DNA from: Alkalibacillus flavidus
GTDB lineage: Bacteria > Bacillota > Bacilli > Bacillales > Alkalibacillaceae
Assembly: GCF_040545925.1 (NCBI RefSeq)
Contig: NZ_JBEPMX010000008.1
Span: forward strand, 1-64,000
Direction: 5' to 3'
Length of the DNA stretch: 64,000 nucleotides
The notes beneath the pieces were generated by a model, which worked only from the letters and a program-made list of their open reading frames with translations, had not been told where the DNA came from and did no database searches. Position 1 is the first letter of the stretch. Every line of letters starts with the position of its first letter. The position numbers were made by a program, and so were the translations under genes. Of this stretch, positions 27,598-36,043 are shown one piece after another.

Positions 27598-27627
27598 AAA
27601 AACGCCGATCAAGTAGACCGGCGTTTC
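27598..27627 (-). terminator. yugK terminator
   Basis: On the minus strand AACGCCGGTC and GATCGGCGTT pair (one wobble), followed by TTTTTTC. Confidence 0.85.
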
Positions 27628-27634
27628 GTGAAAC

Positions 27635-28798
27635 TTATAAAGAATTTCGTAGAATGGTACGAACATCGTCATCGTGTAATGTCGCGAAGTTGCCAAATGG
27701 ACCACGCTTCATCGCACGGTCAACCATTAATTCAAGCTGTGAATCGTCAATATCGTATTCAGCAAGACGTGTCGGTGCACCTAATGATGACCAGAATTGA
27801 CGTAAGCGATCAATACCTTGAAGCGCTATTTCTTCATCAGATTGACCTGTCGGGTCAACACCAAATACACGAACAGCTAGCTGTTTGAAACGTTCAGGGT
27901 TAACCGTTAAATTATGCTTCATCCAGTTCGGGAATAGAATGGATAAGCCACCTGCGTGCGGAATATCATAAACCGCAGACACCGCATGCTCGATATTATG
28001 CGTTGCCCAATCGCCTTTATAACCTGTTTGTAGCATACCATTAAACGCCATTGTACCTGCATACATAATCGTTTCACGGTACTCGTATGATTCAAGGTTA
28101 TTTAATAACTTAGGCGCTGTTTCGATAATCGTTTTCAAAATACCTTCTGCCATACGATCTTGTACTGGTGCATTGGTTGGCTGGTGGAAATATTGTTCTA
28201 AGACGTGACTCATCATATCAACAATGCCGTATACTGTATGGTTTTTCGGAACAGAATACGTATGAACTGGGTCTAAAATAGAGAATAGCGGATAAGAGAA
28301 CGGTGAACCCCAACCGTATTTTTCATTAGTTTCCCAATTCGTAATAACGGCCCCAGCATTCATTTCGGAACCTGTTGCAGCTAGTGTCAATACTGTCCCT
28401 AACGGAAGAGCATCTTGTGGCGTTGCTTTTTTCGTTACTAAATCCCATGCATCGCCATCGTATTTAGCAGCTGACGCGATTGTTTTTGAACCGTCAATCA
28501 CACTACCGCCACCGACTGCGAGTACAAAATCAACATCATTTTCTTTACATAAATCAGCACCTTTATTAACCGTCGCTAAACGCGGGTTAGGTTCGATGCC
28601 TCCTAATTCAAATGTTTCATATCCATTATCTGATAGTTTCTTCATGACATTTGTATAAATACCATTACGTTTAATACTGCCGCCACCATATGTGACAAGC
28701 ACCCGTTTAACCCCTTCAGGAATTAAGCTCGGTAATTGTTCTAATTGGCCGCGACCAAAGACTAGCTTCGTTGGATTGTGAAAGATGAAATTCTCCAT
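27635..28798 (-). CDS. yugK: Iron-containing NAD(P)H-dependent alcohol dehydrogenase (YugK/YugJ type)
   Basis: A 387-residue group III alcohol dehydrogenase of the butanol dehydrogenase type. The nucleotide-binding GGGSVIDGSK lies near residue 96. Metal ligands fit the Asp and His residues around residues 195-285, including the HAGGLSILFPNWM segment. It reduces aldehydes such as butyraldehyde in related enzymes; the physiological substrate is not known. The position between yugN and yugI follows B. subtilis. Confidence 0.9.
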   Translation of the reverse strand: MENFIFHNPTKLVFGRGQLEQLPSLIPEGVKRVLVTYGGGSIKRNGIYTNVMKKLSDNGYETFELGGIEPNPRLATVNKGADLCKENDVDFVLAVGGGSVIDGSKTIASAAKYDGDAWDLVTKKATPQDALPLGTVLTLAATGSEMNAGAVITNWETNEKYGWGSPFSYPLFSILDPVHTYSVPKNHTVYGIVDMMSHVLEQYFHQPTNAPVQDRMAEGILKTIIETAPKLLNNLESYEYRETIMYAGTMAFNGMLQTGYKGDWATHNIEHAVSAVYDIPHAGGLSILFPNWMKHNLTVNPERFKQLAVRVFGVDPTGQSDEEIALQGIDRLRQFWSSLGAPTRLAEYDIDDSQLELMVDRAMKRGPFGNFATLHDDDVRTILRNSL

Positions 28799-28903
28799 AT
28801 CAATACTCCTTTCAATGTCTTTACTTGTTTATTATGTCGCAATATAACCTCAGACGCAAAAGATATACATCTTAATATTCCTTAAATAGAACGTAAAAGA
28901 TAT

Positions 28904-28931
28904 AAAAAAAGCCCCCTATAAAGAGGCTTTT
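28904..28931 (-). terminator. yugI terminator
   Basis: On the minus strand AAGCCTC pairs with GGGGGCTT (wobble) and is followed by T7, directly after the yugI stop codon. Confidence 0.85.
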
Positions 28932-28934
28932 TCA

Positions 28935-29315
28935 CTATCGGCGAGACGATTCTTCACGGTCCTTCGATTGTTCTATCCAATCGTTTAACTTGTCTTTTAA
29001 AATGTTAAACCCATTCTCATCTTGATTATGCTGCATATCACGAATACGTTCAGCTTTCGTTTTGGAATGAAGTGGGCGTGACTGAATCGCCCGTAATGAC
29101 AATGAATATTTTCCTTCTTTAGGTTGTGCATTCATGACTTTAACTTTAATTTTATCGCCTACAGACACATGGTCGTGAACATCCTTCACATAACCGTGCG
29201 TTAATTCTGATATATGCACAAGGCCTTGTCGATCGTCATCAATTTTGACAAAAGCACCATACGGTTGAATCCCTGTCACTTCACCTTCGATGACATCGCC
29301 TTCTCGAATAGTCAT
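28935..29315 (-). CDS. yugI: S1-domain RNA-binding protein (general stress protein 13 family)
   Basis: A 126-residue protein with one N-terminal S1 domain (GEVTGIQPYGAFVKID, then GLVHISEL) and a charged C-terminal tail. B. subtilis YugI (GSP13) is ribosome-associated and stress-induced. The start at 29315 has TAGGAG 9 bases upstream; a TTG start at 29324 is less likely. Confidence 0.9.
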   Translation of the reverse strand: MTIREGDVIEGEVTGIQPYGAFVKIDDDRQGLVHISELTHGYVKDVHDHVSVGDKIKVKVMNAQPKEGKYSLSLRAIQSRPLHSKTKAERIRDMQHNQDENGFNILKDKLNDWIEQSKDREESSRR

Positions 29316-29494
29316 GCTCGACAACTCCTACTGCTTATCTATTCTACCGATTTGTATTCTAACACATTGCTAACCCCCTATTCAAAAATAGCCGATGACT
29401 CTCTACGAGAAATATCTACAATTTTCTACAAAAAAATTATATTTTTTCGTTAAAACAGGTTTAATTTTTATAAAAACGGTTATTACTAGTACTG

Positions 29495-29552
29495 TAATAC
29501 TTTCTCGTATTCCCCCTTTTGGCAAAGCGATAATTCGCTTTGTCTTTTTTTT
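29495..29552 (+). ncRNA. Candidate small RNA or patB leader with its own terminator
   Basis: A pyrimidine-rich, C-rich stretch (TTCCCCCTTTT at 29510-29520) is followed by a compact hairpin (CAAAGCGA/TCGCTTTG) and TCTTTTTTTT ending near 29552. No gene ends just upstream on this strand, since yugI is on the other strand, so the terminator must serve a short transcript or attenuate patB. C-rich loops before a terminator are typical of regulatory RNAs in Firmicutes. No strong promoter could be fixed, so both the 5' end and the existence of the RNA are uncertain. Confidence 0.4.
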
Positions 29553-29601
29553 GCTTTAAAATAAGGTCTAGGTGTAAGATAGTATTGAGGAGGGATTCAT
29601 T

Positions 29602-30762
29602 TTGACATCTTTTAATCAACAGATTAATCGAGAAAATACCCGCGCAGTTAAATATGAATTAAGAGACAAATTATTCGAACGTGATGATGTTTTACCTATG
29701 TGGGTCGCTGATATGGATTTACCAGCTCCACAAGCCATTCAAGATGCGATTATGAAACGTGCTGAGCATAACATCTACGGATACACAACACACGATGACG
29801 CATTATTAACGACGATTCAACAATGGGTCAAACGGCGTTATGATTATGATATCGACCAATCCCTTATTTCATTCTCGCCTGGTGTCATTCCAGCTTTACA
29901 CGCGTTAGTGGAATCGATGACTGAAGAAGGGGATGCCATCGTCATTCAGCCGCCTGTCTACCCACCATTCTTCTCAGTCGTAAAAAATCATAATCGTACG
30001 ATCGTCGAAAATCCACTTATTTACGATAATCGTACATACAAAATAAATTTCGAACAACTTGAGGAACAGTTCAAACAAGGGGCTAAAGCGTTCATCTTAT
30101 GTAGTCCACATAATCCTGTTGGACGCGTTTGGACTGAAGATGAACTCAAACAATTAGCTGACCTTTGTGTTAAATACAACGTCTATTTGTTCTCAGATGA
30201 GATTCATAGCGATATTATTTTCTCAGGATCAAAACATAACCCCATTGCAAGCTTAAACGACGATATTCAAGCCTTAACATTTACGATGATGGCACCATCT
30301 AAAACATTCAATATCGCCGGTTTACAAGCATCATTTACGATTAGCCCTGATGAAGAATCGAAAAAAACGCTTGATACACAACTCATGAAACAAGGAATTG
30401 TTATGCTAAATACCATAGCTTATACAGCGATGGAAGCGGCTTATCAGCATGGCGAACCTTGGTTAGAGGAATTAATTGAGCATTTAGAAAGCAATTTCAA
30501 TTATTTGCAAGAACAATTACAAGATACGCCGATCACACCCGTCCGCGCAGAGGGAACTTACTTAATTTGGCTTGATTTTTCTGAGACTGGATTAAGCCAT
30601 GAAGACATTAAACAGAAGCTCAATCACGAAGCGAAACTCGGCTTAAACGATGGTCAAAGTTTCAGCGAAGAACACGGTGACCAATTCATGCGAATGAATA
30701 TTGCATGTCCACGATCGATGGTTGAGGATGGAGTTGAACGACTCATTCAAACGTTTAATTAA
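29602..30762 (+). CDS. patB: Cystathionine beta-lyase / C-S lyase (PatB/MalY family)
   Basis: A 386-residue fold-type I PLP enzyme. The PLP lysine is in the APSKTFNIAGLQ segment near residue 235, preceded by SDEIHSDI near 200 and SPHNPVGRVW near 165. It releases thiol and pyruvate from cysteine conjugates or cystathionine. The start is TTG at 29602 with GGAGGG 7 bases upstream. It follows yugI as in B. subtilis but on the opposite strand. Confidence 0.93.
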   Translation: MTSFNQQINRENTRAVKYELRDKLFERDDVLPMWVADMDLPAPQAIQDAIMKRAEHNIYGYTTHDDALLTTIQQWVKRRYDYDIDQSLISFSPGVIPALHALVESMTEEGDAIVIQPPVYPPFFSVVKNHNRTIVENPLIYDNRTYKINFEQLEEQFKQGAKAFILCSPHNPVGRVWTEDELKQLADLCVKYNVYLFSDEIHSDIIFSGSKHNPIASLNDDIQALTFTMMAPSKTFNIAGLQASFTISPDEESKKTLDTQLMKQGIVMLNTIAYTAMEAAYQHGEPWLEELIEHLESNFNYLQEQLQDTPITPVRAEGTYLIWLDFSETGLSHEDIKQKLNHEAKLGLNDGQSFSEEHGDQFMRMNIACPRSMVEDGVERLIQTFN

Positions 30763-30770
30763 TGGTTAAA

Positions 30771-30804
30771 TAGAGGCTGCCACATTTTATAATGGCAGCC
30801 TCTA
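30771..30804. terminator. Convergent terminator between patB and sodC
   Basis: AGAGGCTGCCA and TGGCAGCCTCT form a perfect 11-bp stem; the flanks are only moderately T-rich on each strand. Confidence 0.75.
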
Positions 30805-30809
30805 TTATA

Positions 30810-31379
30810 TTATTCTTTTTCTTCCTCCGACACATCCTCAGCTGGATTGTCTGTTTCTTCATCTTTCTTATCTTTCGTTATTTCCGCACAAGCCACACGT
30901 TGACCTGAATCGCCTGCTGGTTGACTAACCCCATCATCTTGACCAGAATGGATGATTAATGCTTTTCCTCCATTTTCATTGAAAAGCGAACCACTACCAT
31001 CTAATAAAGTCGCTTCTTCGACGACATATTCATACGATGCTTGTCCACTTGCATCGACTTCCATATTCGGCATATCGCCTATGTGATGATCTTCTGTCTG
31101 CATCAGCCCGTGTTTAGCTTTGTCTTGATCTGACCAATGGCCGCCTGCTGATTCAAATGTGGGCCCTTCACAAGTCGGTGTTTCGTGTAAATGAATGCCG
31201 TGAAAACCTGGTGATAACCCTACAACTTCTACTTTGACATTCACACCTTCAGCATCTTCAGTTAACGTCGCCTCACCAATCGGATCATAATCACCATTTA
31301 CGACATCCGCTTTATAGACACTAGGGCTTTGTTGACAAGCTGATAAAAATAGGACAAAACATAAAAAAATCCATTTCAT
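30810..31379 (-). CDS. sodC: Cu/Zn superoxide dismutase-type lipoprotein
   Basis: A 189-residue protein with a lipoprotein signal peptide (FLSACQQ lipobox at about residues 11-17), so it is probably anchored outside the membrane. Copper and zinc ligands appear intact: HLH, the GGHW histidine, KHG, HHIGD and the IIHSGQDD histidine. The disulfide cysteines in PTCEG and VACAEI are also present. This differs from B. subtilis YojM, which is reported to lack some copper ligands. The C-terminal tail is strongly acidic. Activity is inferred from the ligand set. Confidence 0.9.
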   Translation of the reverse strand: MKWIFLCFVLFLSACQQSPSVYKADVVNGDYDPIGEATLTEDAEGVNVKVEVVGLSPGFHGIHLHETPTCEGPTFESAGGHWSDQDKAKHGLMQTEDHHIGDMPNMEVDASGQASYEYVVEEATLLDGSGSLFNENGGKALIIHSGQDDGVSQPAGDSGQRVACAEITKDKKDEETDNPAEDVSEEEKE

Positions 31380-31429
31380 TCATAACCACCTCATCAGTTA
31401 GTATGGTTAGAATAAAATGGATTTAAACG

Positions 31430-31630
31430 TTATGAATCTTGGCGCGACGGCTTCGATTCTTGTACATTCATCTCTTCTGGAAAACGTTCTTCGATTGATT
31501 GCTGTTCTCGCTTCGATATATTATTCATCCACCTGAAAAACATAAACGCTAACACAGTAAAAATAATCAGTGTTAAAACAGCTGGAATATATGCTGATTT
31601 GTCTTCAGGAAAATAAAGAAATTCCATCAT
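31430..31630 (-). CDS. Small single-span membrane protein
   Basis: About 66 residues from the ATG at 31630 (AGGTG 8 bases upstream). One hydrophobic segment (YIPAVLTLIIFTVLAFMFF) is followed by a basic and then acidic cytoplasmic tail. No family is recognised. It lies between ribH and sodC on the same strand. Confidence 0.65.
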   Translation of the reverse strand: MMEFLYFPEDKSAYIPAVLTLIIFTVLAFMFFRWMNNISKREQQSIEERFPEEMNVQESKPSRQDS

Positions 31631-31720
31631 AGCGCATGCACCTACTTTTTGTTTCGACTGTATCCAGTATAACAAATCATAAGCTCATGCGTATAATGGA
31701 ATGTTTCAGCTTTTTGACAA

Positions 31721-32188
31721 TTAGCCTTTAAAAGACTGTAATAAATTCGCCATTTCAATCGCGCTCATGGCTGCACCGTAGCCATTGTTGCCAGCTTTCG
31801 TGCCTGCACGTTCAATCGCTTGCTCAATCGTATTGGTTGTTAAGACGCCAAAGATAACTGGTACGCCTGTATCCATGCTGACAGATGACACGCCTTTAGA
31901 AACTTCTCCACTCACGTATTCAAAGTGCGGTGTCGCGCCACGAATAACAGTGCCAAGTGTGATGACAGCATCATAATCGCCATGCTCGATCATTTTTCTT
32001 GCGGCTAATGGGATTTCATAAGCGCCTGGCACCCAAGCGATTTCAACATCATCTTCATTCACACCATGACGTTTCAGCCCGTCTAACGCACCGTCTAATA
32101 GCTTTTCATTAATAAACCCGTTAAAACGACCAACCACAATCCCAATTTTCAAATTGCTAGCCACTAAATTGCCTTCATATGTTTTCAT
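31721..32188 (-). CDS. ribH: 6,7-Dimethyl-8-ribityllumazine synthase
   Basis: A 155-residue enzyme for the penultimate step of riboflavin synthesis. The conserved segments VGRFNGFI, WVPGAYEIPLA and GTVIRGATPHFEYV (catalytic His) are present. It ends the ribD-ribE-ribBA-ribH operon and lies 18 bp after ribBA. The family usually forms 60-subunit capsid-like shells. Confidence 0.97.
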   Translation of the reverse strand: MKTYEGNLVASNLKIGIVVGRFNGFINEKLLDGALDGLKRHGVNEDDVEIAWVPGAYEIPLAARKMIEHGDYDAVITLGTVIRGATPHFEYVSGEVSKGVSSVSMDTGVPVIFGVLTTNTIEQAIERAGTKAGNNGYGAAMSAIEMANLLQSFKG

Positions 32189-32206
32189 GTTAATAGCCTC
32201 CTCGAT

Positions 32207-33394
32207 TTAAAATAAATGTCCTAATTTATCACGTTTTGTTTGTAAATATTTTTCGTTATCTTTATTCGGTGTCATTTCTAAAGGGACGCGGTCGACGACT
32301 TCTAAGTCATAACCGTAAAGCCCTTTAATCTTACGTGGATTGTTAGTGAGTAATTTCATTTTACAAACGCCTAAGTCTTCTAAAATTTGTGCGCCAATCC
32401 CGTAATCGCGTAAATCAGCTGGGTAACCTAATTTTTCATTAGCCTCAACTGTGTCATAACCTTCTTCTTGTAGTTTATAGGCTTTAAGTTTGTTCAATAA
32501 ACCAATCCCACGGCCTTCTTGGCGCATGTACAATAAGACACCTTTGCCCGCTTCTTCAATTTGCGTTAACGCCGCTTCTAATTGCGGTCCACAGTCACAA
32601 CGGTTAGACCCGAACACATCCCCTGTTAAACATTCACTATGTACGCGGACGAGCGTCGGTTCAGTCGGATCAATATCCCCTTTAACGAGTGCGACATGTT
32701 CACGACCATCAATATCATTCGTATAAGCGACTGTTCTAAAATCGCCATATGATGTCGGTAATGACACTTCTACTTCGCGTGTAACAAGTTTTTCGTGTTT
32801 ACGGCGATATTTAATTAAATCTTCAATTGTAATCAGTTTTAAACCGTGTTCATCAGCTAATTCGCGTAACTCTGGGACGCGTGCCATCGTGCCGTCTTCG
32901 TTCATAATTTCGCAAATCGCACCAGCTGGTTCCCCGCCTGCTAATGTTGCTAAGTCTACAGCTGCTTCCGTATGTCCGGCACGGCGCAAAACGCCACCAT
33001 TTTTCGCAATAAGTGGGAAAATATGTCCCGGTCGCTTAAATTCCGTCGGTACAATATCATCGTCTGCCAAACGCATAATTGATTTAGAACGTTCGGCTGC
33101 ACTTATGCCTGTCGTTGTTTCGACATGATCAACACTTACCGTAAATGCAGTACCATGACTGTCCGTGTTCACGTCTGCCATCATCTCAAGTTGAATTTGA
33201 TCGGCTTTGTCTTGTGTGATCGGCGTACACAGTAAGCCTCGTCCTTCTTTTACCATAAAATTGACGACATCCGGCGTCGTGTGTTCAGCGAGCGCGACAA
33301 AATCCCCTTCGTTTTCCCGATTTTCATCGTCAACGACAATGACGACTTTGCCTTGCTTTAAGTCTTCTATCGCTTCGTGTATTGAGTCAAACAT
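32207..33394 (-). CDS. ribBA: Bifunctional DHBP synthase / GTP cyclohydrolase II
   Basis: A 395-residue fusion. The N-terminal half (DDENRENEGDFV near residue 22; HTEAAVDL) makes 3,4-dihydroxy-2-butanone 4-phosphate. The C-terminal half is GTP cyclohydrolase II, with zinc ligands in SECLTGDVFGSNRCDCG near residue 254 and RQEGRGIGL. It feeds both branches of riboflavin synthesis. It lies 10 bp after ribE. Confidence 0.97.
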   Translation of the reverse strand: MFDSIHEAIEDLKQGKVVIVVDDENRENEGDFVALAEHTTPDVVNFMVKEGRGLLCTPITQDKADQIQLEMMADVNTDSHGTAFTVSVDHVETTTGISAAERSKSIMRLADDDIVPTEFKRPGHIFPLIAKNGGVLRRAGHTEAAVDLATLAGGEPAGAICEIMNEDGTMARVPELRELADEHGLKLITIEDLIKYRRKHEKLVTREVEVSLPTSYGDFRTVAYTNDIDGREHVALVKGDIDPTEPTLVRVHSECLTGDVFGSNRCDCGPQLEAALTQIEEAGKGVLLYMRQEGRGIGLLNKLKAYKLQEEGYDTVEANEKLGYPADLRDYGIGAQILEDLGVCKMKLLTNNPRKIKGLYGYDLEVVDRVPLEMTPNKDNEKYLQTKRDKLGHLF

Positions 33395-33404
33395 GTTGCC
33401 CCTC

Positions 33405-34058
33405 CTATTCGTTTAAGAAACCCGCTTCTCGTAACGTATCAAGTGATACACCTTGCTGTTTGGTCGCATCAGTCGGAACCATTAGTTGATACACGTATTT
33501 CATAAGCATATCACACTCGATATTGACGAGGTCGCCCGTCGATTTTGATGTTAATATCGTGGCATCTTGAGTGTGCGGAATTAACGAAATGGTTAATAGC
33601 CCATCTTGGATACCGAAAATCGTAAGCGACGTCCCATCAATACTAACAGACCCTTTTAACATCATATATTTCGCTAAATCATCGCCAACATCAATATAAA
33701 AATATTCGGCATTATCATGGGTTTCACGACCTGTGATTTGTCCAACGCCGTCGACGTGACCTGAGACAAAGTGACCACCAAACCGCCCATTCGCTGGCAT
33801 GGCACGTTCTAAGTTAACGGTTGATCCTTGTTTTAGCCCTTTTAACGCAGTTTGATGAAACGTCTCAGGCATCACATCGGTATTAAACGACGTGTCCGTG
33901 AAATCCGTTACGGTTAAACAGACCCCATTTACTGAAATACTATCGCCTAACTGGACATCTTGCGTTATCTCTTTAACTCGAATCGTTAACTGAAGCGACT
34001 CAGCACCTTGTTGGATCGATTGAATCGTCCCTACTTCTTCTATGATTCCCGTAAACAT
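33405..34058 (-). CDS. ribE: Riboflavin synthase, alpha subunit
   Basis: A 217-residue protein with two tandem lumazine-binding domains. Each holds an SVNGVCLTV or SIDGTSLTI motif, and the N-terminus MFTGIIEEVG is typical. It dismutates two lumazine molecules to riboflavin. The start overlaps the last base of the ribD stop codon. Confidence 0.97.
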   Translation of the reverse strand: MFTGIIEEVGTIQSIQQGAESLQLTIRVKEITQDVQLGDSISVNGVCLTVTDFTDTSFNTDVMPETFHQTALKGLKQGSTVNLERAMPANGRFGGHFVSGHVDGVGQITGRETHDNAEYFYIDVGDDLAKYMMLKGSVSIDGTSLTIFGIQDGLLTISLIPHTQDATILTSKSTGDLVNIECDMLMKYVYQLMVPTDATKQQGVSLDTLREAGFLNE

Positions 34059-35161
34059 TATGCGCCCTCCTCACGTCTTGGATTAGCGACAATTTTAATA
34101 TCTGGACCAATAAGATCGACGCTAGAAAACGTTATCGCTACAGCATCATCGACATAGTCGAACCCAAGTTGATTGTAAAACACCTTACTCAGCTCGCCGC
34201 CGATTAATTTCGGTGCCATATATAAATGAATTTCATCAAATAATTGGTGTTGAATAAATTCGGAATGGATTGTCGCTCCACCTTCAACGTAAACACTCAT
34301 TAATTTGGCATTAGTCATATGCTCTAACACATCATTTAAGTCAATGCGTTCTGACTCCATACGCCAAACGGTTGCTTGTTCTATGGCATTTATTTGCTTC
34401 TCATTGGCTACATCGGCTTGTTGACCACAAACAATAATCGTCTGGGCTTCTTCGTCTGTTAAAACATTCGCGTCTAATGGAATCGATAAATGTGTATCGA
34501 GGATGATACGTGTTGGGTTTAATCCACCGTGGGGCAAACGGGTTGTTAAATGAGGATCATCTCGTAAAACGGTTTGACTGCCAACTAATATGGCGTCATG
34601 TCGATGTCTTTCCGTGTGGACATCATGTCTTGCTTCGTCACTCGTAATCCATTTGCTGTCACCACTGTTCGCCGATGTTTTCCCGTCCATCGACACAGCC
34701 GTTTTAAGGGTCACAAATGGCTTTTGATGTTTCATATAATGAAAAAATGTTTGATTAATATGTTGGGCTTCTGTTTCTAAAACACCCACTTCTACATCTA
34801 TACCAGCTTCACGTAACCAAGCCACCCCAGTCCCTGCGACTTTCGGGTTAGGGTCTAATGTCGCCACGTAAACCTTATCTACACCTGCATCAATAATCGC
34901 TTTGGCACAAGGTGGTGTTTTGCCGTAATACGAACACGGCTCTAACGTCACAAACATCGTCGCACCTTGCGCTTGGTCACCTGCTTGCTGAAGCGCATAC
35001 ACTTCAGCGTGCGGCTTTCCTGGTTGCATATGCGTACCTGTTCCTATGACGACACCGTTTTTCACTACAACGGCGCCAACAGAAGGGTTTGGACGTGTTT
35101 GGCCAATGGTTAGCTTAGCTAATTCAATCGCATGTTGCATATAAAATTGTTCGTCTTTCAA
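34058..35161 (-). CDS. ribD: Bifunctional riboflavin deaminase/reductase
   Basis: A 367-residue fusion. The N-terminal deaminase has the zinc motifs HAEVYAL and EPCSYYGKTPPC, and the C-terminal half is a dihydrofolate-reductase-like reductase. The start is TTG at 35161 with GGGGG 7 bases upstream. That ribosome-binding site lies in the loop of an inverted repeat (35161-35200) next to the FMN riboswitch, so translation may be switched. Confidence 0.95.
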   Translation of the reverse strand: MKDEQFYMQHAIELAKLTIGQTRPNPSVGAVVVKNGVVIGTGTHMQPGKPHAEVYALQQAGDQAQGATMFVTLEPCSYYGKTPPCAKAIIDAGVDKVYVATLDPNPKVAGTGVAWLREAGIDVEVGVLETEAQHINQTFFHYMKHQKPFVTLKTAVSMDGKTSANSGDSKWITSDEARHDVHTERHRHDAILVGSQTVLRDDPHLTTRLPHGGLNPTRIILDTHLSIPLDANVLTDEEAQTIIVCGQQADVANEKQINAIEQATVWRMESERIDLNDVLEHMTNAKLMSVYVEGGATIHSEFIQHQLFDEIHLYMAPKLIGGELSKVFYNQLGFDYVDDAVAITFSSVDLIGPDIKIVANPRREEGA

Positions 35162-35200
35162 TCGTTAACCCCCTTTAACTCTCACAACCGGATTAACGAT
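35161..35200 (-). promoter_or_regulatory. SD-sequestering hairpin candidate in the ribD leader
   Basis: An 8-bp perfect inverted repeat (ATCGTTAA at 35161-35168, TTAACGAT at 35193-35200) encloses the AAAGGGGG ribosome-binding site of ribD and touches its TTG start. No T-run follows the FMN aptamer, which favours translational over transcriptional control. The structure is seen; function is inferred. Confidence 0.55.
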
Positions 35201-35330
35201 CTGATCCTTCTCCCATCCAGACTATCACTGTCGGTCCTAGATTCTCACTAGCTCCACCGCTTGAAGCGGGTCGCGGACTAAGGCTTCATCAGCCATCACC
35301 GCCGGTCGGGAATTACACCCTGCCCCGAAG
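35201..35330 (-). promoter_or_regulatory. FMN riboswitch (RFN element)
   Basis: On the minus strand the RFN core is complete, from CTTCGGGGCAGGGTG at 35330 through CCGACCGGCGGT, AGTCCGCGACCCGC, GTGAGAATC and GACCGACAGT to GGATGGGAGAAGGAT near 35201. It precedes the ribD-ribE-ribBA-ribH operon and should reduce expression when FMN is abundant. Confidence 0.97.
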
Positions 35331-35553
35331 TTTTCAACCATATACGCATCTAGATTTCAAAAGCTCAGAAACCCTTCAAACCAAGGTTTAAGAGCTATCC
35401 ATCCATTTTGTTTAAACCTGAAATAAATTCAAAAATGCGCGTTTATGTCAACAGTTTGTCAACAAGTGATCAACTGATGACTTACTGTCCATTATTATAC
35501 AACATTCATCTTTTGAACGCTATCACTTGGTTTGGCAAAATCGAAAGGCCGCT
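35331..35553. other. Leader and promoter region upstream of the rib operon
   Basis: No gene is visible. On the minus strand two TTGACA boxes occur in a row (about 35440-35465), but the matching -10 boxes are poor. An imperfect hairpin (AGCTCTTAAACC with GGTTTCTGAGCT, about 35366-35397) lies between them and the aptamer. Confidence 0.4.
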
Positions 35554-35928
35554 TTAAGGCAACTTGTCTATTAATGTCTCTCTTACCTCATTCGGCAATT
35601 CTTCAATCGTTGTTATTTCCATTCTGTCGTTACTAGGATCAGTCATGATCAAGTACGCTTTGTCATGAAAATCAATCACGGTCATTTGCATCAACCTGAC
35701 TTCAGCATGATTTTGAATATAGTTAATGTCTTTCTCTTGCAATTCAATATCCGCACTATCAGACATTAACGTTTCCACTTCTTCTATATCGTCTGATGAT
35801 TTGATCGACATATATAACTCCCATGAACTTTTCGGGTTCATATAAAAAATGTAGTAAGCAATCATAATTCCTAAACAAACAGCCAACGTCAACGTCACAA
35901 CTTTTAGGTTTCGATACTTTTTCTCCAT
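35554..35928 (-). CDS. Membrane-anchored protein of unknown function
   Basis: A protein of about 124 residues from the ATG at 35928 (GGAGA upstream). A basic N-terminus (MEKKYRNLK) precedes one transmembrane segment (VVTLTLAVCLGIMIAYYIFY). An acidic extracytoplasmic domain follows, with an ELQEKDINYIQ segment. No family is recognised. It is divergent from the 36044 gene; an inverted repeat between them (35961-36009) could be shared control. Confidence 0.7.
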   Translation of the reverse strand: MEKKYRNLKVVTLTLAVCLGIMIAYYIFYMNPKSSWELYMSIKSSDDIEEVETLMSDSADIELQEKDINYIQNHAEVRLMQMTVIDFHDKAYLIMTDPSNDRMEITTIEELPNEVRETLIDKLP

Positions 35929-36043
35929 TGATCTCCAGCCTTTCATTTTTTATAAAACTTTTTTCCCATAATTAATTTTTTTGTTTATAGTTTAACATTA
36001 TTGGGAAAAGAACTACTAGATACGCTAAAAAAGGAGTGGTTAC

